From JBNKFV01 sp050290265 (GTDB lineage Bacteria > Pseudomonadota > Gammaproteobacteria > Pseudomonadales > Cellvibrionaceae): a DNA stretch of 64,000 nucleotides. The position numbers and the translations under genes were made by a program. The notes beneath the pieces are model-generated. The model was given only the letters and a program-made list of their open reading frames with translations. It was not told where the DNA came from and did no database searches. The DNA is taken from the NCBI GenBank assembly GCA_050290265.1, contig JBNKHI010000011.1:1-64000 (forward strand). Direction: 5' to 3'. Below are positions 54,215-63,809 of the stretch, piece after piece. The stretch's first letter is position 1; each line of letters begins with the position of its first letter.

Positions 54215-56611
54215 TTATTTTCCGTGTATCCACCGCCAGTTACGAACTTCCGGCATATCCTCGCCATGTTGATTGATGTAGTGGCGATGCTCAATTAATT
54301 TTTGAGTGAGTAACGATTTTAAATCTGCTCCGTCAGCCCCAGTCTGCGGCAATCTATCAATAACATCCATCACTAAGTGAAAACGATCCAAATCATTCAA
54401 TACGGTCATATCAAAAGGCGTGGTAATGGTGCCCTCTTCTTTATAACCACGAACATGAATATTGTGGTGATTAGTGCGGCGATAAGTAAGCTGATGCACA
54501 AGTGATGGGTAGGCATGAAACGCAAAAATAACGGGTTTGTCGCGAGTAAATAATGCATCGAATTCGGCATCACTTAAACCGTGCGGGTGTTCAGACGCTG
54601 GCTGTAGCCTCATTAAGTCAACAACATTTACCACTCGAATTTTTAAGGCCGGAAGATACTCGCGCAATATAGATACCGCTGCCAAAGTTTCCAGTGTAGG
54701 CACATCACCACAGCAGGCCATAACCACGTCAGTCCCAACACCATCTTTATCCCCTTGGTCATTACTGGCCCATTGCCAAATACCAATACCCGCCGCGCAG
54801 TGTTTAGCCGCATCATCTATATTTAGCCATTGCGGTGCAGGGTGTTTACCGGCAACCACCACGTTAACGTAGTGGCGACTGCGCAAGCAATGATCCATAA
54901 CCGATAACAAGCAGTTTGCATCTGGCGGTAAATAGACACGAACCACTGACGCTTTTTTATTGACGACGTGATCAATAAAACCCGGATCCTGATGTGTAAA
55001 TCCGTTATGGTCCTGCCGCCATACATGAGACGCCAATAAATAGTTGAGCGATGCAATTTTGCGACGCCAGGGTAGTTGGGCAGTCACCTTCAACCACTTG
55101 GCATGTTGATTAAACATCGAATCCACAATATGAATGAACGCTTCATAACAATTAAAAATGCCATGGCGACCAGTGAGCAGATAGCCCTCAAGCCAGCCTT
55201 GGCATTGATGCTCGCTGAGCATTTCCATCACCCGGCCAGTAGGCGCCAAATATTCATCGTTGAGTGCGGTGGCAGCCCCCCACTGGCGCTTAGTCGTTTC
55301 AAATAGCGCGACCAGACCATTGGAGATAGTTTCGTCCGGACCAAACACACGAAAATTTCGTTGCTGCTGATTAAACGTGGCAACATCTCGCACAAAAGGC
55401 CCAAGTACATGTGTATCACCGATACCGCGAACACCCGGTATTGCCACCTCGCAGGCATAATCGCGAAAATCCGGCATCTCTAAATCTTCTAACAACAACC
55501 CACCGTTGGCATGGGGGTTAGCGCCCATCCTGCGCTCACCAGTTGGCGCCAGTGCTGCCAGCTCTGGCAACAGTCGCCCGTCGTCATCGAACAATTCCCC
55601 CGGGCGATAACTGCGCAACCACTCTTCAATCAGCGGCAAATGTTCAGGATGTGCAACGGGATTTGAAAGCGGAACCTGATGTGAACGGAACGTGCCTTCC
55701 ACCGGTAGGCCATCAACAAACTTCGGGCCAGTCCAGCCCTTGGGTGAGTTGAGTATAATCATGGGCCAGCGCGGGCGCGTGGTATCACCATTCACTCGTG
55801 CGTCAAACTGAATACTTTTAATGGCAATAATGGCGTTATCGAGCGCGGTCGCCATTGCCTCATGCATCAACTTGGGGTCTTCACCTTCTACAAAAATAGG
55901 GGTCCAGCCGTAACCGCAGAATAGCTGTTCCAGCTCTTCACGGGTAATACGGGCGAGAATGGTTGGGTTTGCGATTTTGTAGCCGTTCAAATGCAGAATC
56001 GGTAATACCGCACCATCTGTTTTCGCGTCGAGAAATTTATTTGAATGCCAGGCAGTTGCTAACGGTCCGGTTTCGGCTTCGCCATCACCCACCACGCACG
56101 CCACGATCAGCTCAGGATTATCAAACACAGCACCAAAGGAATGACTCAATGAGTAACCTAATTCACCGCCCTCATGCAGTGACCCAGGGCATTCTGGCGA
56201 GGCATGACTGGGGATACCACCGGGAAATGAAAACTGCTTAAATAACTTCTGCAACCCAGCCTCATCTTGGCTAATATCGGGATAAACTTCCGTGTAACTG
56301 CCTTCCAGGTAAGTATTCGCAACCACCGCCGGGCCACCGTGGCCTGGGCCAGATACATATACCATATTCAGATCATATTCCTTGATGATCCGGTTTAAAT
56401 GTACGTAAATAAAATTCTGACCCGGCGTGGTTCCCCAGTGCCCCAATAACATAGGTTTGATATCGGTGATGGCCAAGGGGCGTTTGAGCAACGGGTTATC
56501 AAAAAGATAGATCTGCCCAACTGACAAGTAGTTAGCCGCGCGCCAGTAGGCGTCAATTAAGGACAGTTGTTGCGGTTTCAACGTATGAAATGAAGACGTG
56601 TGAGACTGCAT
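54215..56611 (-). CDS. xpk: Phosphoketolase
   Basis: This 798-aa thiamine-diphosphate enzyme splits xylulose-5-phosphate or fructose-6-phosphate into acetyl phosphate and a sugar phosphate. Signatures include YVSGPGHGGPAVVAN, SHASPECPGSLHEGGELGYSLSHSFG and VVGDGEAETGP (TPP-binding GDGE). Length fits the family (about 790-800). It is the first gene of an operon with ackA. The 124 bases upstream hold its promoter; no operator was recognised. Confidence 0.97.
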   Translation of the reverse strand: MQSHTSSFHTLKPQQLSLIDAYWRAANYLSVGQIYLFDNPLLKRPLAITDIKPMLLGHWGTTPGQNFIYVHLNRIIKEYDLNMVYVSGPGHGGPAVVANTYLEGSYTEVYPDISQDEAGLQKLFKQFSFPGGIPSHASPECPGSLHEGGELGYSLSHSFGAVFDNPELIVACVVGDGEAETGPLATAWHSNKFLDAKTDGAVLPILHLNGYKIANPTILARITREELEQLFCGYGWTPIFVEGEDPKLMHEAMATALDNAIIAIKSIQFDARVNGDTTRPRWPMIILNSPKGWTGPKFVDGLPVEGTFRSHQVPLSNPVAHPEHLPLIEEWLRSYRPGELFDDDGRLLPELAALAPTGERRMGANPHANGGLLLEDLEMPDFRDYACEVAIPGVRGIGDTHVLGPFVRDVATFNQQQRNFRVFGPDETISNGLVALFETTKRQWGAATALNDEYLAPTGRVMEMLSEHQCQGWLEGYLLTGRHGIFNCYEAFIHIVDSMFNQHAKWLKVTAQLPWRRKIASLNYLLASHVWRQDHNGFTHQDPGFIDHVVNKKASVVRVYLPPDANCLLSVMDHCLRSRHYVNVVVAGKHPAPQWLNIDDAAKHCAAGIGIWQWASNDQGDKDGVGTDVVMACCGDVPTLETLAAVSILREYLPALKIRVVNVVDLMRLQPASEHPHGLSDAEFDALFTRDKPVIFAFHAYPSLVHQLTYRRTNHHNIHVRGYKEEGTITTPFDMTVLNDLDRFHLVMDVIDRLPQTGADGADLKSLLTQKLIEHRHYINQHGEDMPEVRNWRWIHGK

Positions 56612-56735
56612 AGTATTGGATTCCAGTTAGACGTATCTAAAGAAACCGCCATCGCAATCCACACCGCAATGCCTCTCAGTATGAACTCTCGCCTAGAGAC
56701 ATTTCTTGAGGCATCGCCAAGCAATGGCGCATAAA

Positions 56736-56978
56736 TTAGAATTGCTTACTGGCTATTTCCAATTTCATTCGGCCAAATTCCTCGCGATCAATATCACCGC
56801 GAGTGTAACGTTCGTTGAGCAGATCGATAGCAGTTTTCTGTACTTGCGTAAAATAGCGTCGGTTCGCTCTATAAGAGTAGCCCCAATGTCCAAAACTTGA
56901 AAGCAGCAAGAACCATACGCCAAACCACAGAACCCAGCCTCAGCCGAAATACCAATCACTCCAATAACCTTGTGACAT
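56736..56978 (-). pseudogene. SHOCT-domain membrane protein interrupted by an in-frame TGA
   Basis: A strong GAGGGGGG ribosome site and ATG (56976-56978) open an 81-codon frame with one TGA at codon 13 (56940-56942). The translation begins MSQGYWSDWYFG, then stop, then GWVLWFGVWFLLLSSFGHWGYSYR. The end AIDLLNERYTRGDIDREEFGRMKLEI is a SHOCT domain. The stop stands in a Trp-rich stretch, so TGG to TGA is the simplest explanation. No alternative start with a ribosome site lies after it. It could also be a sequencing error or a readthrough site. Confidence 0.65.
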
Positions 56979-57076
56979 TTACCCCCCCTCACAAACTCGT
57001 GTTATCGCACTGAATGTTACATACCCACAGTATTGGAAATCACAATTTCTACACGACGGTTACGCTGGCCCCCCCT

Positions 57077-57514
57077 GATCTAGCCATAGGCCATATTGAG
57101 GGATTAGACAGCGTCGTTATCCACCGTTCGCTGTTGTTTCTTCACCCTTTCGCCTGCATGGCAAGGCAAGGACACCCATTGATTCAAGATAGATTAACAC
57201 CACAACTGTATCGCGCGTGCAACATATTGGACGGGCAGGAGATGGTCATAGCTAGGAAGTGTTAGAGGAAAAAATAAAACGCGCTGCCAGCAAACGTGGA
57301 ATTATATTTTTCCAAACACTACATGCATATTCAGCTTATTGTGCGTAATACCGATTTTGTGGCGACACTGCCTAAAATTGTGACGGTAGCGGTACCTCTG
57401 GCGCAATACTGGCACGAGCGTTTTGACCTATACAAAGCTCTGGCTTGGCTGCGCGAACAAGTAACAGATTTGTTCAAAGATAAAGATCCAACAGAGTATT
57501 TACAAAGTCATTAG
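57077..57514 (+). pseudogene. Decayed LysR-family regulator, C-terminal half
   Basis: Three frames in turn give LysR effector-domain sequence. The first is DLAIGHIEGLDSVVIHRSLLF up to RQGHPLIQDRLTPQLYRAC. A second frame gives VLEEKIKRAASKRGIIFFQ. A third gives LIVRNTDFVATLPKIV and YWHERFDLYKALAWLREQV, the normal C-terminal end. At least two frameshifts are needed and no helix-turn-helix was found upstream, so the gene is dead. It lies between the phosphoketolase operon and a periplasmic-protein gene. Confidence 0.8.
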
Positions 57515-57609
57515 GCGCGAAGATAAAACAGCTTTAGGTGTTAGTTCGATAACAGTAACAAACAATGCACCCATCGTTGAAATTGGCGACTACCGCCGAT
57601 CCACTTACA

Positions 57610-58662
57610 CTAAGGGTTGTCGCTGTTGTTTCTATTGATTTTTACCGGCATCTTATTTGTCTTTGAATAGGTACGTAACCATTCTTCCTCAAATTCTTTG
57701 CCTTCCAACATAATGGCATCAAACAAACCTCGCTCTTTGATAAGGCGCAAGCCTTCGCTAACTTTTTGGTTAATGGCCTCACCATGGGCGTTCTTGGCAA
57801 CCAGAAAGCAGACGTCGTAGTGCTTGAAGAATGCTCTGGCGATAAATGGCTCGAGTTTATCGCGCGCAACCAATGATTCTATCTGTACTACCGGGTAAAT
57901 AATGGCGTCAACTCGCCCGCTCACTAGCCGGTGCAGACTGCTAGTGATACTGGTCGCCGGGTAGGCCGGAAAATCAACCATTTCTATGTGAAAGCGCTCT
58001 GTTTCTAGATAATAAGGAAAGCCTGCCTGTGCGAAATAAGTATATTCACTACCGTTCAGTGGTCGCCCCAGTGCTTCTTCTACAGCACTGAAATAACGTT
58101 GCCTATTTGGAAATTTACCTGTGACTTTATGCAACATTTGGCGCTCTGATGGCGATAACTTTTCACTTAACTCACTTATCGCCTTTGGGGTCATTTCATA
58201 AGTAGCTTCTTTCAGCTGACTTAGAGTGATAGGCGCATCTTTCTTGCTGTATATGGCAAACAGTACGGTGCTCACCGTTTCATTCGAAAACGTGAGATAG
58301 CGTTCAATAGCTGGGCTGGGTACACATAATATCGGCAAATGAAAATCACTTACGCCTTGACTTACTTCACGCACAGAACGTGAAAACGGGCGACGGTGTG
58401 TTTTGATTTCTACATCGGGCAGAGCATCGTCAATAGCCTCTATTATGTTTCGATAATAACTCTCAACTTTTATGGGGTCGTTGGGTTCGCTAAGAATAGG
58501 GATACTGGCCGTAATTTTTTCTAGTGGATAGGCGGGGCCTGATAAACAGGCTAGAGCCATCACCATAATTACGGTGAGTCTGAAACAGCGAATGCCAGCC
58601 AGATTTAGGGTGTAAAAGATAAAATGATGTTTGTTTTTATACCGTTGGCGCATTGTATTCAT
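57610..58662 (-). CDS. Periplasmic solute-binding-like protein
   Basis: This 350-aa protein has a hydrophobic export segment (residues ~25-48, CFRLTVIMVMALACLSGPAYP). The body resembles the family-3 solute-binding fold, with the opening ITASIPILSEPNDPIKVESYYRNIIEAIDDALPDVEIKTHRRPFSR and a late RLVSGRVDAIIYPVVQIESL. No transport genes are adjacent, so it may be a sensor or orphan binding protein. A dyad lies before the start. The family call is tentative. Confidence 0.6.
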   Translation of the reverse strand: MNTMRQRYKNKHHFIFYTLNLAGIRCFRLTVIMVMALACLSGPAYPLEKITASIPILSEPNDPIKVESYYRNIIEAIDDALPDVEIKTHRRPFSRSVREVSQGVSDFHLPILCVPSPAIERYLTFSNETVSTVLFAIYSKKDAPITLSQLKEATYEMTPKAISELSEKLSPSERQMLHKVTGKFPNRQRYFSAVEEALGRPLNGSEYTYFAQAGFPYYLETERFHIEMVDFPAYPATSITSSLHRLVSGRVDAIIYPVVQIESLVARDKLEPFIARAFFKHYDVCFLVAKNAHGEAINQKVSEGLRLIKERGLFDAIMLEGKEFEEEWLRTYSKTNKMPVKINRNNSDNP

Positions 58663-59305
58663 AATGTTTTTGCTGCTGGTTACAGCGTTTGTTAGAAACG
58701 CTGTAACAATTGTTGGCAGAACTTACAATTGCATGACTACCTCAGTCAAATTTAACCAACTTCTTAAGTGATTGATAATCATGTCGGTTGTACTATTGAT
58801 TGCTTCACCTCTTGACAGATTGGCACAATATTAATAATTAGGCCCGTATCTTTAGCTTAGCTTTTCTGCACCAAAAAGCCACACGTCAACAGGATAGCCT
58901 CCGTTGTTAGCACGCCTTATTGGTGACACTGACTGAATCAACATGCATGACTAATTAAAGAATCTGTAGACTAAGAGTGTAGTCCATTTTAGGTAAAAGC
59001 AATGACGAAATAGACATAATCCAGCGGAAAATTTGAAGCAAAGCATATTCAGTAACCGAAAATACCAGTAGCATACCAACTACCTATTTTGTAGCGATAG
59101 GTAAACTATCTACTTCAATGTTGATGAGATTCAAAAAATCTAGTCTGGCAAGACGCCCTTGGCTTCACGCTGCTACTGGACAAACACGCAGAACGACGCT
59201 TTTCTTATAGGTTGGGATGAGTGACAAAATAAAGAAAAAAACTACACGATTTTCTTAACCTAGGCACCACCGTTCAGTGGCGCTATAGGCAATACACTAC
59301 CTTAG
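58663..59305. other. 643-base intergenic region
   Basis: AT-rich and without a convincing coding frame. It holds the dyad TTACAGCGTTT-GTTAG-AAACGCTGTAA near the left end and presumably the promoter of the solute-binding-like gene. No terminator was identified for the amidohydrolase operon. Confidence 0.5.
58680..58706. promoter_or_regulatory. 11-bp inverted repeat before the solute-binding-like gene
   Basis: TTACAGCGTTT and AAACGCTGTAA flank GTTAG, 17 bases upstream of the start codon. It has no T-run, so an operator or a 5'-leader hairpin is more likely than a terminator. Confidence 0.5.
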
Positions 59306-60541
59306 TTATAGCGAGTTACGAATAAACTTTCCATCCTTCATAATGACAGGCATTTCCGAAGCACCCTTAGTGAGAACAGATATATCGTCCAGAGGATTGT
59401 TATTTACCACTAGTAAATCTGCGTACGCTCCCTCCTTGATACAACCCAATAGCCCAGACATCTTCATCATTTCTGCATTAACACTCGTTGCTGATCTTAA
59501 TATTGCTAACGGACCAGAGGCCTCACTGCGCAATAGAAATTCATTGCTCTGGCTACGTTGTGACTTTCTATCTAACAAGTCAGTTCCAAAACCTATTTTT
59601 ACGTTGTGCTTCTCGCAATTTTGAATTGACTCCAGCATTTTTTCATACAAACCATCTAGCTTACTTTTCACCGCTGGAGGAAAACCCAAGTCATCGCCTC
59701 TAAGTTTGAGATCATGAACAACCGATAACGTTGGAACGACATAAACACCACCGTCGGCGATCATTTTTGCCGTATCTTCTTTAATCTCGGTGGCATGCTC
59801 GATTGATCTAACACCCAGTCGAACACACCGCCTTGCCCCGTCGTCAGTATGGCAATGGGCCATCACATAACGCCCAAATCGATTCGCCTCTTCAACCGCA
59901 ACCGATACTTCGTCGTCGTTAAATTGCGCCATTTCTAAAGGATCTGTAGGAGAAACTGCACCACCAGAAATATGAATTTTGATTTGATGGGCCCCCAGCC
60001 TCAACTCTTCCCTTGCCGCTTTGCGAACCTCATCTTCGCCATCAACAAGAACAGCAATCAAACTTTCTTCACCACAGCCGCAGGTATGAAAATGGTGCGC
60101 AATGCGCAAATCACCATGACCACCTGTTTGCGACAGCGACCGACCAGAGAAGAAAAATCTTGGGCCGTTAATGATTCCCTCTTCAATAGCCATCGCCAAA
60201 CCATTGTCACCTCCGGCTGCATCACGCACTGTTGTAAAGCCACGCTGCAACGTTTCTTCCAGGTTTTGGCGAGCATACTGAGCCAGTAAGGTAATCGGCT
60301 TTTCGTGAAGATCCGCCAGTCGATAGCTTGAAAAATAGACATGTACATGGCCGTCTATAAGCCCCGGCATCAGGGTTTTTCCTGCGCAATCTATCTCAAC
60401 GGCATCAGTGCCCAGCTCGCCTTGGTAATTGATCGCCGAAATTTTATTACCGATCACCAATACATTTGAGAGACCATCTATTTTATCTACACCATCAAAA
60501 ATTGTTGCATTCTTAAAAAGTATCTTTTTACTTTTATCCAT
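59306..60541 (-). CDS. Metal-dependent amidohydrolase
   Basis: This 411-aa TIM-barrel hydrolase has the metal-binding HxH in LIDGHVHVYF near residue 65. A Lys (QIKIHISGG) may be carbamylated. Two further His are in MAHCHTDDGARR and SIEHATEI, and the Asp is in GFGTDLLD. Such enzymes cleave cyclic amides, dipeptides or imidazolones. It is the last gene of the DUF1684-transporter-glyoxalase operon, 46 bases after the glyoxalase-like gene, so it probably opens the imported compound. The substrate is not identified. Confidence 0.92.
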   Translation of the reverse strand: MDKSKKILFKNATIFDGVDKIDGLSNVLVIGNKISAINYQGELGTDAVEIDCAGKTLMPGLIDGHVHVYFSSYRLADLHEKPITLLAQYARQNLEETLQRGFTTVRDAAGGDNGLAMAIEEGIINGPRFFFSGRSLSQTGGHGDLRIAHHFHTCGCGEESLIAVLVDGEDEVRKAAREELRLGAHQIKIHISGGAVSPTDPLEMAQFNDDEVSVAVEEANRFGRYVMAHCHTDDGARRCVRLGVRSIEHATEIKEDTAKMIADGGVYVVPTLSVVHDLKLRGDDLGFPPAVKSKLDGLYEKMLESIQNCEKHNVKIGFGTDLLDRKSQRSQSNEFLLRSEASGPLAILRSATSVNAEMMKMSGLLGCIKEGAYADLLVVNNNPLDDISVLTKGASEMPVIMKDGKFIRNSL

Positions 60542-60587
60542 ACACTAACCTACTCAAAAATTCATTTTGGCCTTAATACTGGGGCGT

Positions 60588-61475
60588 TCACACCTGTTGG
60601 AAAAACTCGATAAATAGATTATTCGTCTTTTCTGCTGGCACCAGCAAGCTTCCATTGGAAAGCACAACACCACCGAGATTGGCGTTATCAACATAACGCT
60701 TCAGTACTGTCAAATCTTCAACGGCTATTTTAATGGCTGCGACATAATGAGCAAAACCACTTTGATTATTCAATGAAATACCGTAGTCATTTTGAAACCG
60801 CTGCGGTGTTAAAACCTCAATCACAGCAGTCGATGTTTTAACCGAAACAACATCGGCCTCTGATTGAACACATTCTTTACCGAAAACTTCGAAAAACGTG
60901 GAGTAGAAATACTTTCTGGGGTCATTAGATACGATTGTCATGGCACGTATATTCAACGCACCATTAGGATGATCACACCACTCAGGGATCCAAATGGCTT
61001 CAGGCCGATGCTGTTGACAAAAAAACATGTGTGCATAAGGCGTTTCTTTTTGTTCGAAATCGAACACACTAACCTTGGCTATTAAATTTTTTGTCTCAGA
61101 TACCGGAACATCTCTTTCGAATTGCGTGATAGCCGACGTATTCAAACCAGCATTATCCAGTGCAGCCTGAAGAACCTCAACATTATCAGAGGCTACCGCG
61201 TATCGAGCGCATCCCTCCCGAGCCTCAATCAACGTTTTGACTTCACAGCCAATTCCATAGAGATTATCTTCGTCAACAACAGCAATTAGCTCTAAATAAG
61301 TATCGCCAAATGTAATAAGACTGTTACCAGTACCAAAGGGGTGTGTCATTCTAGGCGATAATACAAAACCTAAGTCGGTAAAAGTTTGCCTCGCTTTATC
61401 AAGATCAACCACACCCACCACTACGTGGTCTAGTTTAGGTGCTTGAGGCATACCTATCTCCATCGTGTTTACCAC
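60588..61475 (-). CDS. Glyoxalase-like (VOC-fold) protein
   Basis: This 295-aa protein starts at GTG 61475 with a GGAGG site six bases upstream, which is better than the later ATGs. It opens with LDHVVVGVVDLDKARQTFTDLGFVLSPRMTHPFGTGNSLITFGDTYLELIAVVDE, the glyoxalase-like domain. A weaker second half follows. Members often bind a metal and act on aromatic or lactone compounds. It lies 14 bases downstream of the transporter gene, so translation is likely coupled. Function unknown. Confidence 0.88.
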   Translation of the reverse strand: MVNTMEIGMPQAPKLDHVVVGVVDLDKARQTFTDLGFVLSPRMTHPFGTGNSLITFGDTYLELIAVVDEDNLYGIGCEVKTLIEAREGCARYAVASDNVEVLQAALDNAGLNTSAITQFERDVPVSETKNLIAKVSVFDFEQKETPYAHMFFCQQHRPEAIWIPEWCDHPNGALNIRAMTIVSNDPRKYFYSTFFEVFGKECVQSEADVVSVKTSTAVIEVLTPQRFQNDYGISLNNQSGFAHYVAAIKIAVEDLTVLKRYVDNANLGGVVLSNGSLLVPAEKTNNLFIEFFQQV

Positions 61476-61489
61476 TACAATCCTCCAAC

Positions 61490-62620
61490 TTACGATTTCG
61501 CCAATTGAGGGCTATGACCATTTTTTAGGTTAATGATGCCAATGGTAAACAACGGGATCACATAAACTACCAGAAAACCCCATGCAATCGTTCCAAACCC
61601 ATGAGCAACAAGATTGATAAGGCCAAGTTTAGAGACCGCCGTACCAATCAATAACGCAATCACAGCAACCACCGCATGAACCTTCCGTGATACCGGCCGC
61701 CCAGTTCTCTCAATAGCTGCGCCATCCAATCGTTCGTTGAAGCCTTGTATGCATCCTGCACCCGTCTCAAGGAAAGTACCAAACAGTGCAATCATATACA
61801 CATACAACAACCATTCTTTTTGCAATACCGATTCAATTATCCAGTAGGTTGGTACAGCCTGCTGAATCAATTCACCCGCATAAGGAATAAACGACAAATG
61901 CAGCATTAACCCAGGTAGCATACTAGCCGCTACAGCCGCATACCCTGCTACTACTGCTTCCGTTTGGGTTTTAATGTCACGCGCCGCATACAGAATGACT
62001 GGGATAGCCGGGGAAGAATATAAAGAAAACTTTACTGCTGCCCAAAACCAGCCTATTGAGTCATCTGCCACAGAGTCATTCTGTAAGGCACTGGCCCACT
62101 GAGACTCCGAGCCATCACTTGCAATAACCGTGTAGTAAAAATAAATTGAAAAGACAATCAGGATAATGATTGTCCACAGTAGCATTAAGTTCTCAAGCGT
62201 CTTTCTACCCAAATAAGCCACTACACCAACACCGACAAGCATCAGCGTAGTACCGATACTTTCGCTCAAGCCTAAATTATCACTCAGCATCACACCAGCA
62301 GCAGACGCTATGATCGCTAGAACGAGCAAAAAAAAGCAGATACAAAGCACTTCGAAAAGAACCCAGTAACGACCAATTATGCTCTTGATTAAAGTTCGAT
62401 AATCATACAACCGAAACAAGCGAGCGTAATTAAACGTAACGGCTGCAATTGATCCTAAAAGGATTACAACGGTTAAAAGAGCATAAAGCCCTTCATAGGC
62501 ACCAAACCTGGTGAAATACTCGACAACTTCTCGGCCTGTTCCATAGCCACCTGCAATGGCAACCGACTGCAACACCACACAGGGTACAATAATTGCGTTG
62601 TAAAATTGTTTTAAGGACAT
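61490..62620 (-). CDS. YkvI-family membrane transporter
   Basis: The start is set at ATG 62620 (376 aa) with GAAGG upstream; the open frame begins 12 codons earlier. About ten hydrophobic helices are present. The first helix has GGYGTGREVVEYFTRFG, the YkvI/APC-type break that binds a substrate. A late helix has the Gly-rich VAHGFGTIAWGFLVVYV. The ligand is unknown, likely a small amine, amino acid or betaine. It forms an operon with DUF1684 upstream and the glyoxalase-like gene downstream. Confidence 0.85.
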   Translation of the reverse strand: MSLKQFYNAIIVPCVVLQSVAIAGGYGTGREVVEYFTRFGAYEGLYALLTVVILLGSIAAVTFNYARLFRLYDYRTLIKSIIGRYWVLFEVLCICFFLLVLAIIASAAGVMLSDNLGLSESIGTTLMLVGVGVVAYLGRKTLENLMLLWTIIILIVFSIYFYYTVIASDGSESQWASALQNDSVADDSIGWFWAAVKFSLYSSPAIPVILYAARDIKTQTEAVVAGYAAVAASMLPGLMLHLSFIPYAGELIQQAVPTYWIIESVLQKEWLLYVYMIALFGTFLETGAGCIQGFNERLDGAAIERTGRPVSRKVHAVVAVIALLIGTAVSKLGLINLVAHGFGTIAWGFLVVYVIPLFTIGIINLKNGHSPQLAKS

Positions 62621-62680
62621 AAATATCGCCTTCACCCACTGGTAAAATAAGCACACAAAGCCTGTATGACAGGTGCATAC

Positions 62681-63532
62681 CTAGAGTTTTAAGTTGTAAT
62701 ACTTCTCCCCTGCCTCAACCGCAAAGTCTAGCGTATTTTCTTTGTGAGGCATGGGACACGGAACAAATGGTGAAAAAGAACAAGGAGGTGATACCGCAAG
62801 ATTAAAGTCTAGTACTGCAGTGCTATCAGCCTTAATCCTAGGGAATAAATAACGAAAACTATTCGGATCGCTGGCATCACGAAACATTACAGAAACATCC
62901 ATCTCATGAAAACCTTTTTCATAACGGAAATACTGAGGTATCTCAAGAGAAATAAGGCGATAAGTTTTCGACTTATAAACAAACTCGAACACGGCTTTGG
63001 TGGGATAGCTTCTTTTAGAGCCATGTACATCGGTTAAATCAGCTTCCTTAGGTGATTCCTGCATAATTACTTTACAATCGAACCTAAAGTCTGGATTAAA
63101 AGGATAAAAATCCAAGCCTGTAAACGAATCAAAAGCTGGGTTTTCAACATCTTTAACTCTCACCCCAAATTCGTAATCTCTATCCATAATATGAATACGA
63201 AACGAGTCAATTTTCAACACTGTTTTATCTTGATGAGAATCAAGATTCAATTCAACGGTATCATTTTTTAATGGATCATCATTAACCCGGACGCTAGCAT
63301 CAGGATTTGCGTGAAAAAAAACTCTGTTACCTTTTTGAACGATCGAACCACAGTTAGCAGCAACACCAGATTTCTCTAATACAATATCTGAACTTGAATC
63401 AGACCCCACCGTTAAGGGCTTGTCGTTCTCAAGCCAATATGTGCCAACTACCCCAAGATAGCCGTCTCTATCTAGAACCTCTTTCTCACGCGCTTCACGC
63501 CACTCACGAAGGTATGCCTCATCATTACTCAT
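62681..63532 (-). CDS. DUF1684-family protein
   Basis: This 283-aa protein matches DUF1684: opening EWREAREKEVLDRDGYLGVVGTYWLEN, a middle GLDFYPFNPDFRFDCKVI and the end FNLAVSPPCSFSPFVPCPMPHKENTLDFAVEAGEKYY. No export signal is visible. The family has no assigned reaction. It is the first gene of the operon, next to the 3' end of a TonB receptor on the same strand. The 277-base gap upstream holds the promoter and the receptor's terminator. Confidence 0.88.
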   Translation of the reverse strand: MSNDEAYLREWREAREKEVLDRDGYLGVVGTYWLENDKPLTVGSDSSSDIVLEKSGVAANCGSIVQKGNRVFFHANPDASVRVNDDPLKNDTVELNLDSHQDKTVLKIDSFRIHIMDRDYEFGVRVKDVENPAFDSFTGLDFYPFNPDFRFDCKVIMQESPKEADLTDVHGSKRSYPTKAVFEFVYKSKTYRLISLEIPQYFRYEKGFHEMDVSVMFRDASDPNSFRYLFPRIKADSTAVLDFNLAVSPPCSFSPFVPCPMPHKENTLDFAVEAGEKYYNLKL

Positions 63533-63767
63533 TAACTTTTACCTCGAATCTATCACTGTATTAAACAATAAGTAAGCAACAGTTTTAAAAAAACCACCAA
63601 ACTGAAACAGGGCTTAAACCCCTATGAAACCGTAGTTACTACTTAATTTATCTATTAATTAAAAAATTTCACTTCCGTAAAGCAGCGAACAAATGTACCC
63701 GGTTACGCACATTGTGGCTGTTTAACGATACAAGCCGGAATAACTAAGGAGTTCGTTGTTGCAGAAA

Positions 63768-63791
63768 GGAAAGGCCCTCTCAGGCCTTTCC
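63768..63791 (-). terminator. Terminator after the TonB receptor
   Basis: On the minus strand a 9-bp stem (GGAAAGGCC/GGCCTTTCC) with a 6-base loop is followed by TTTCTGC. It lies 18 bases past the receptor stop codon. Confidence 0.7.
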
Positions 63792-63809
63792 AATAATGCA
63801 GACCGCTCT

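Noticed and set aside
56940..56942. Selenocysteine at TGA of the SHOCT gene
   Set aside because: No insertion element was seen and family members have Trp there.
56765..56992. 75-residue minus-strand open frame over the SHOCT gene
   Set aside because: It is a shadow of the SHOCT gene in another frame and lacks any family pattern.
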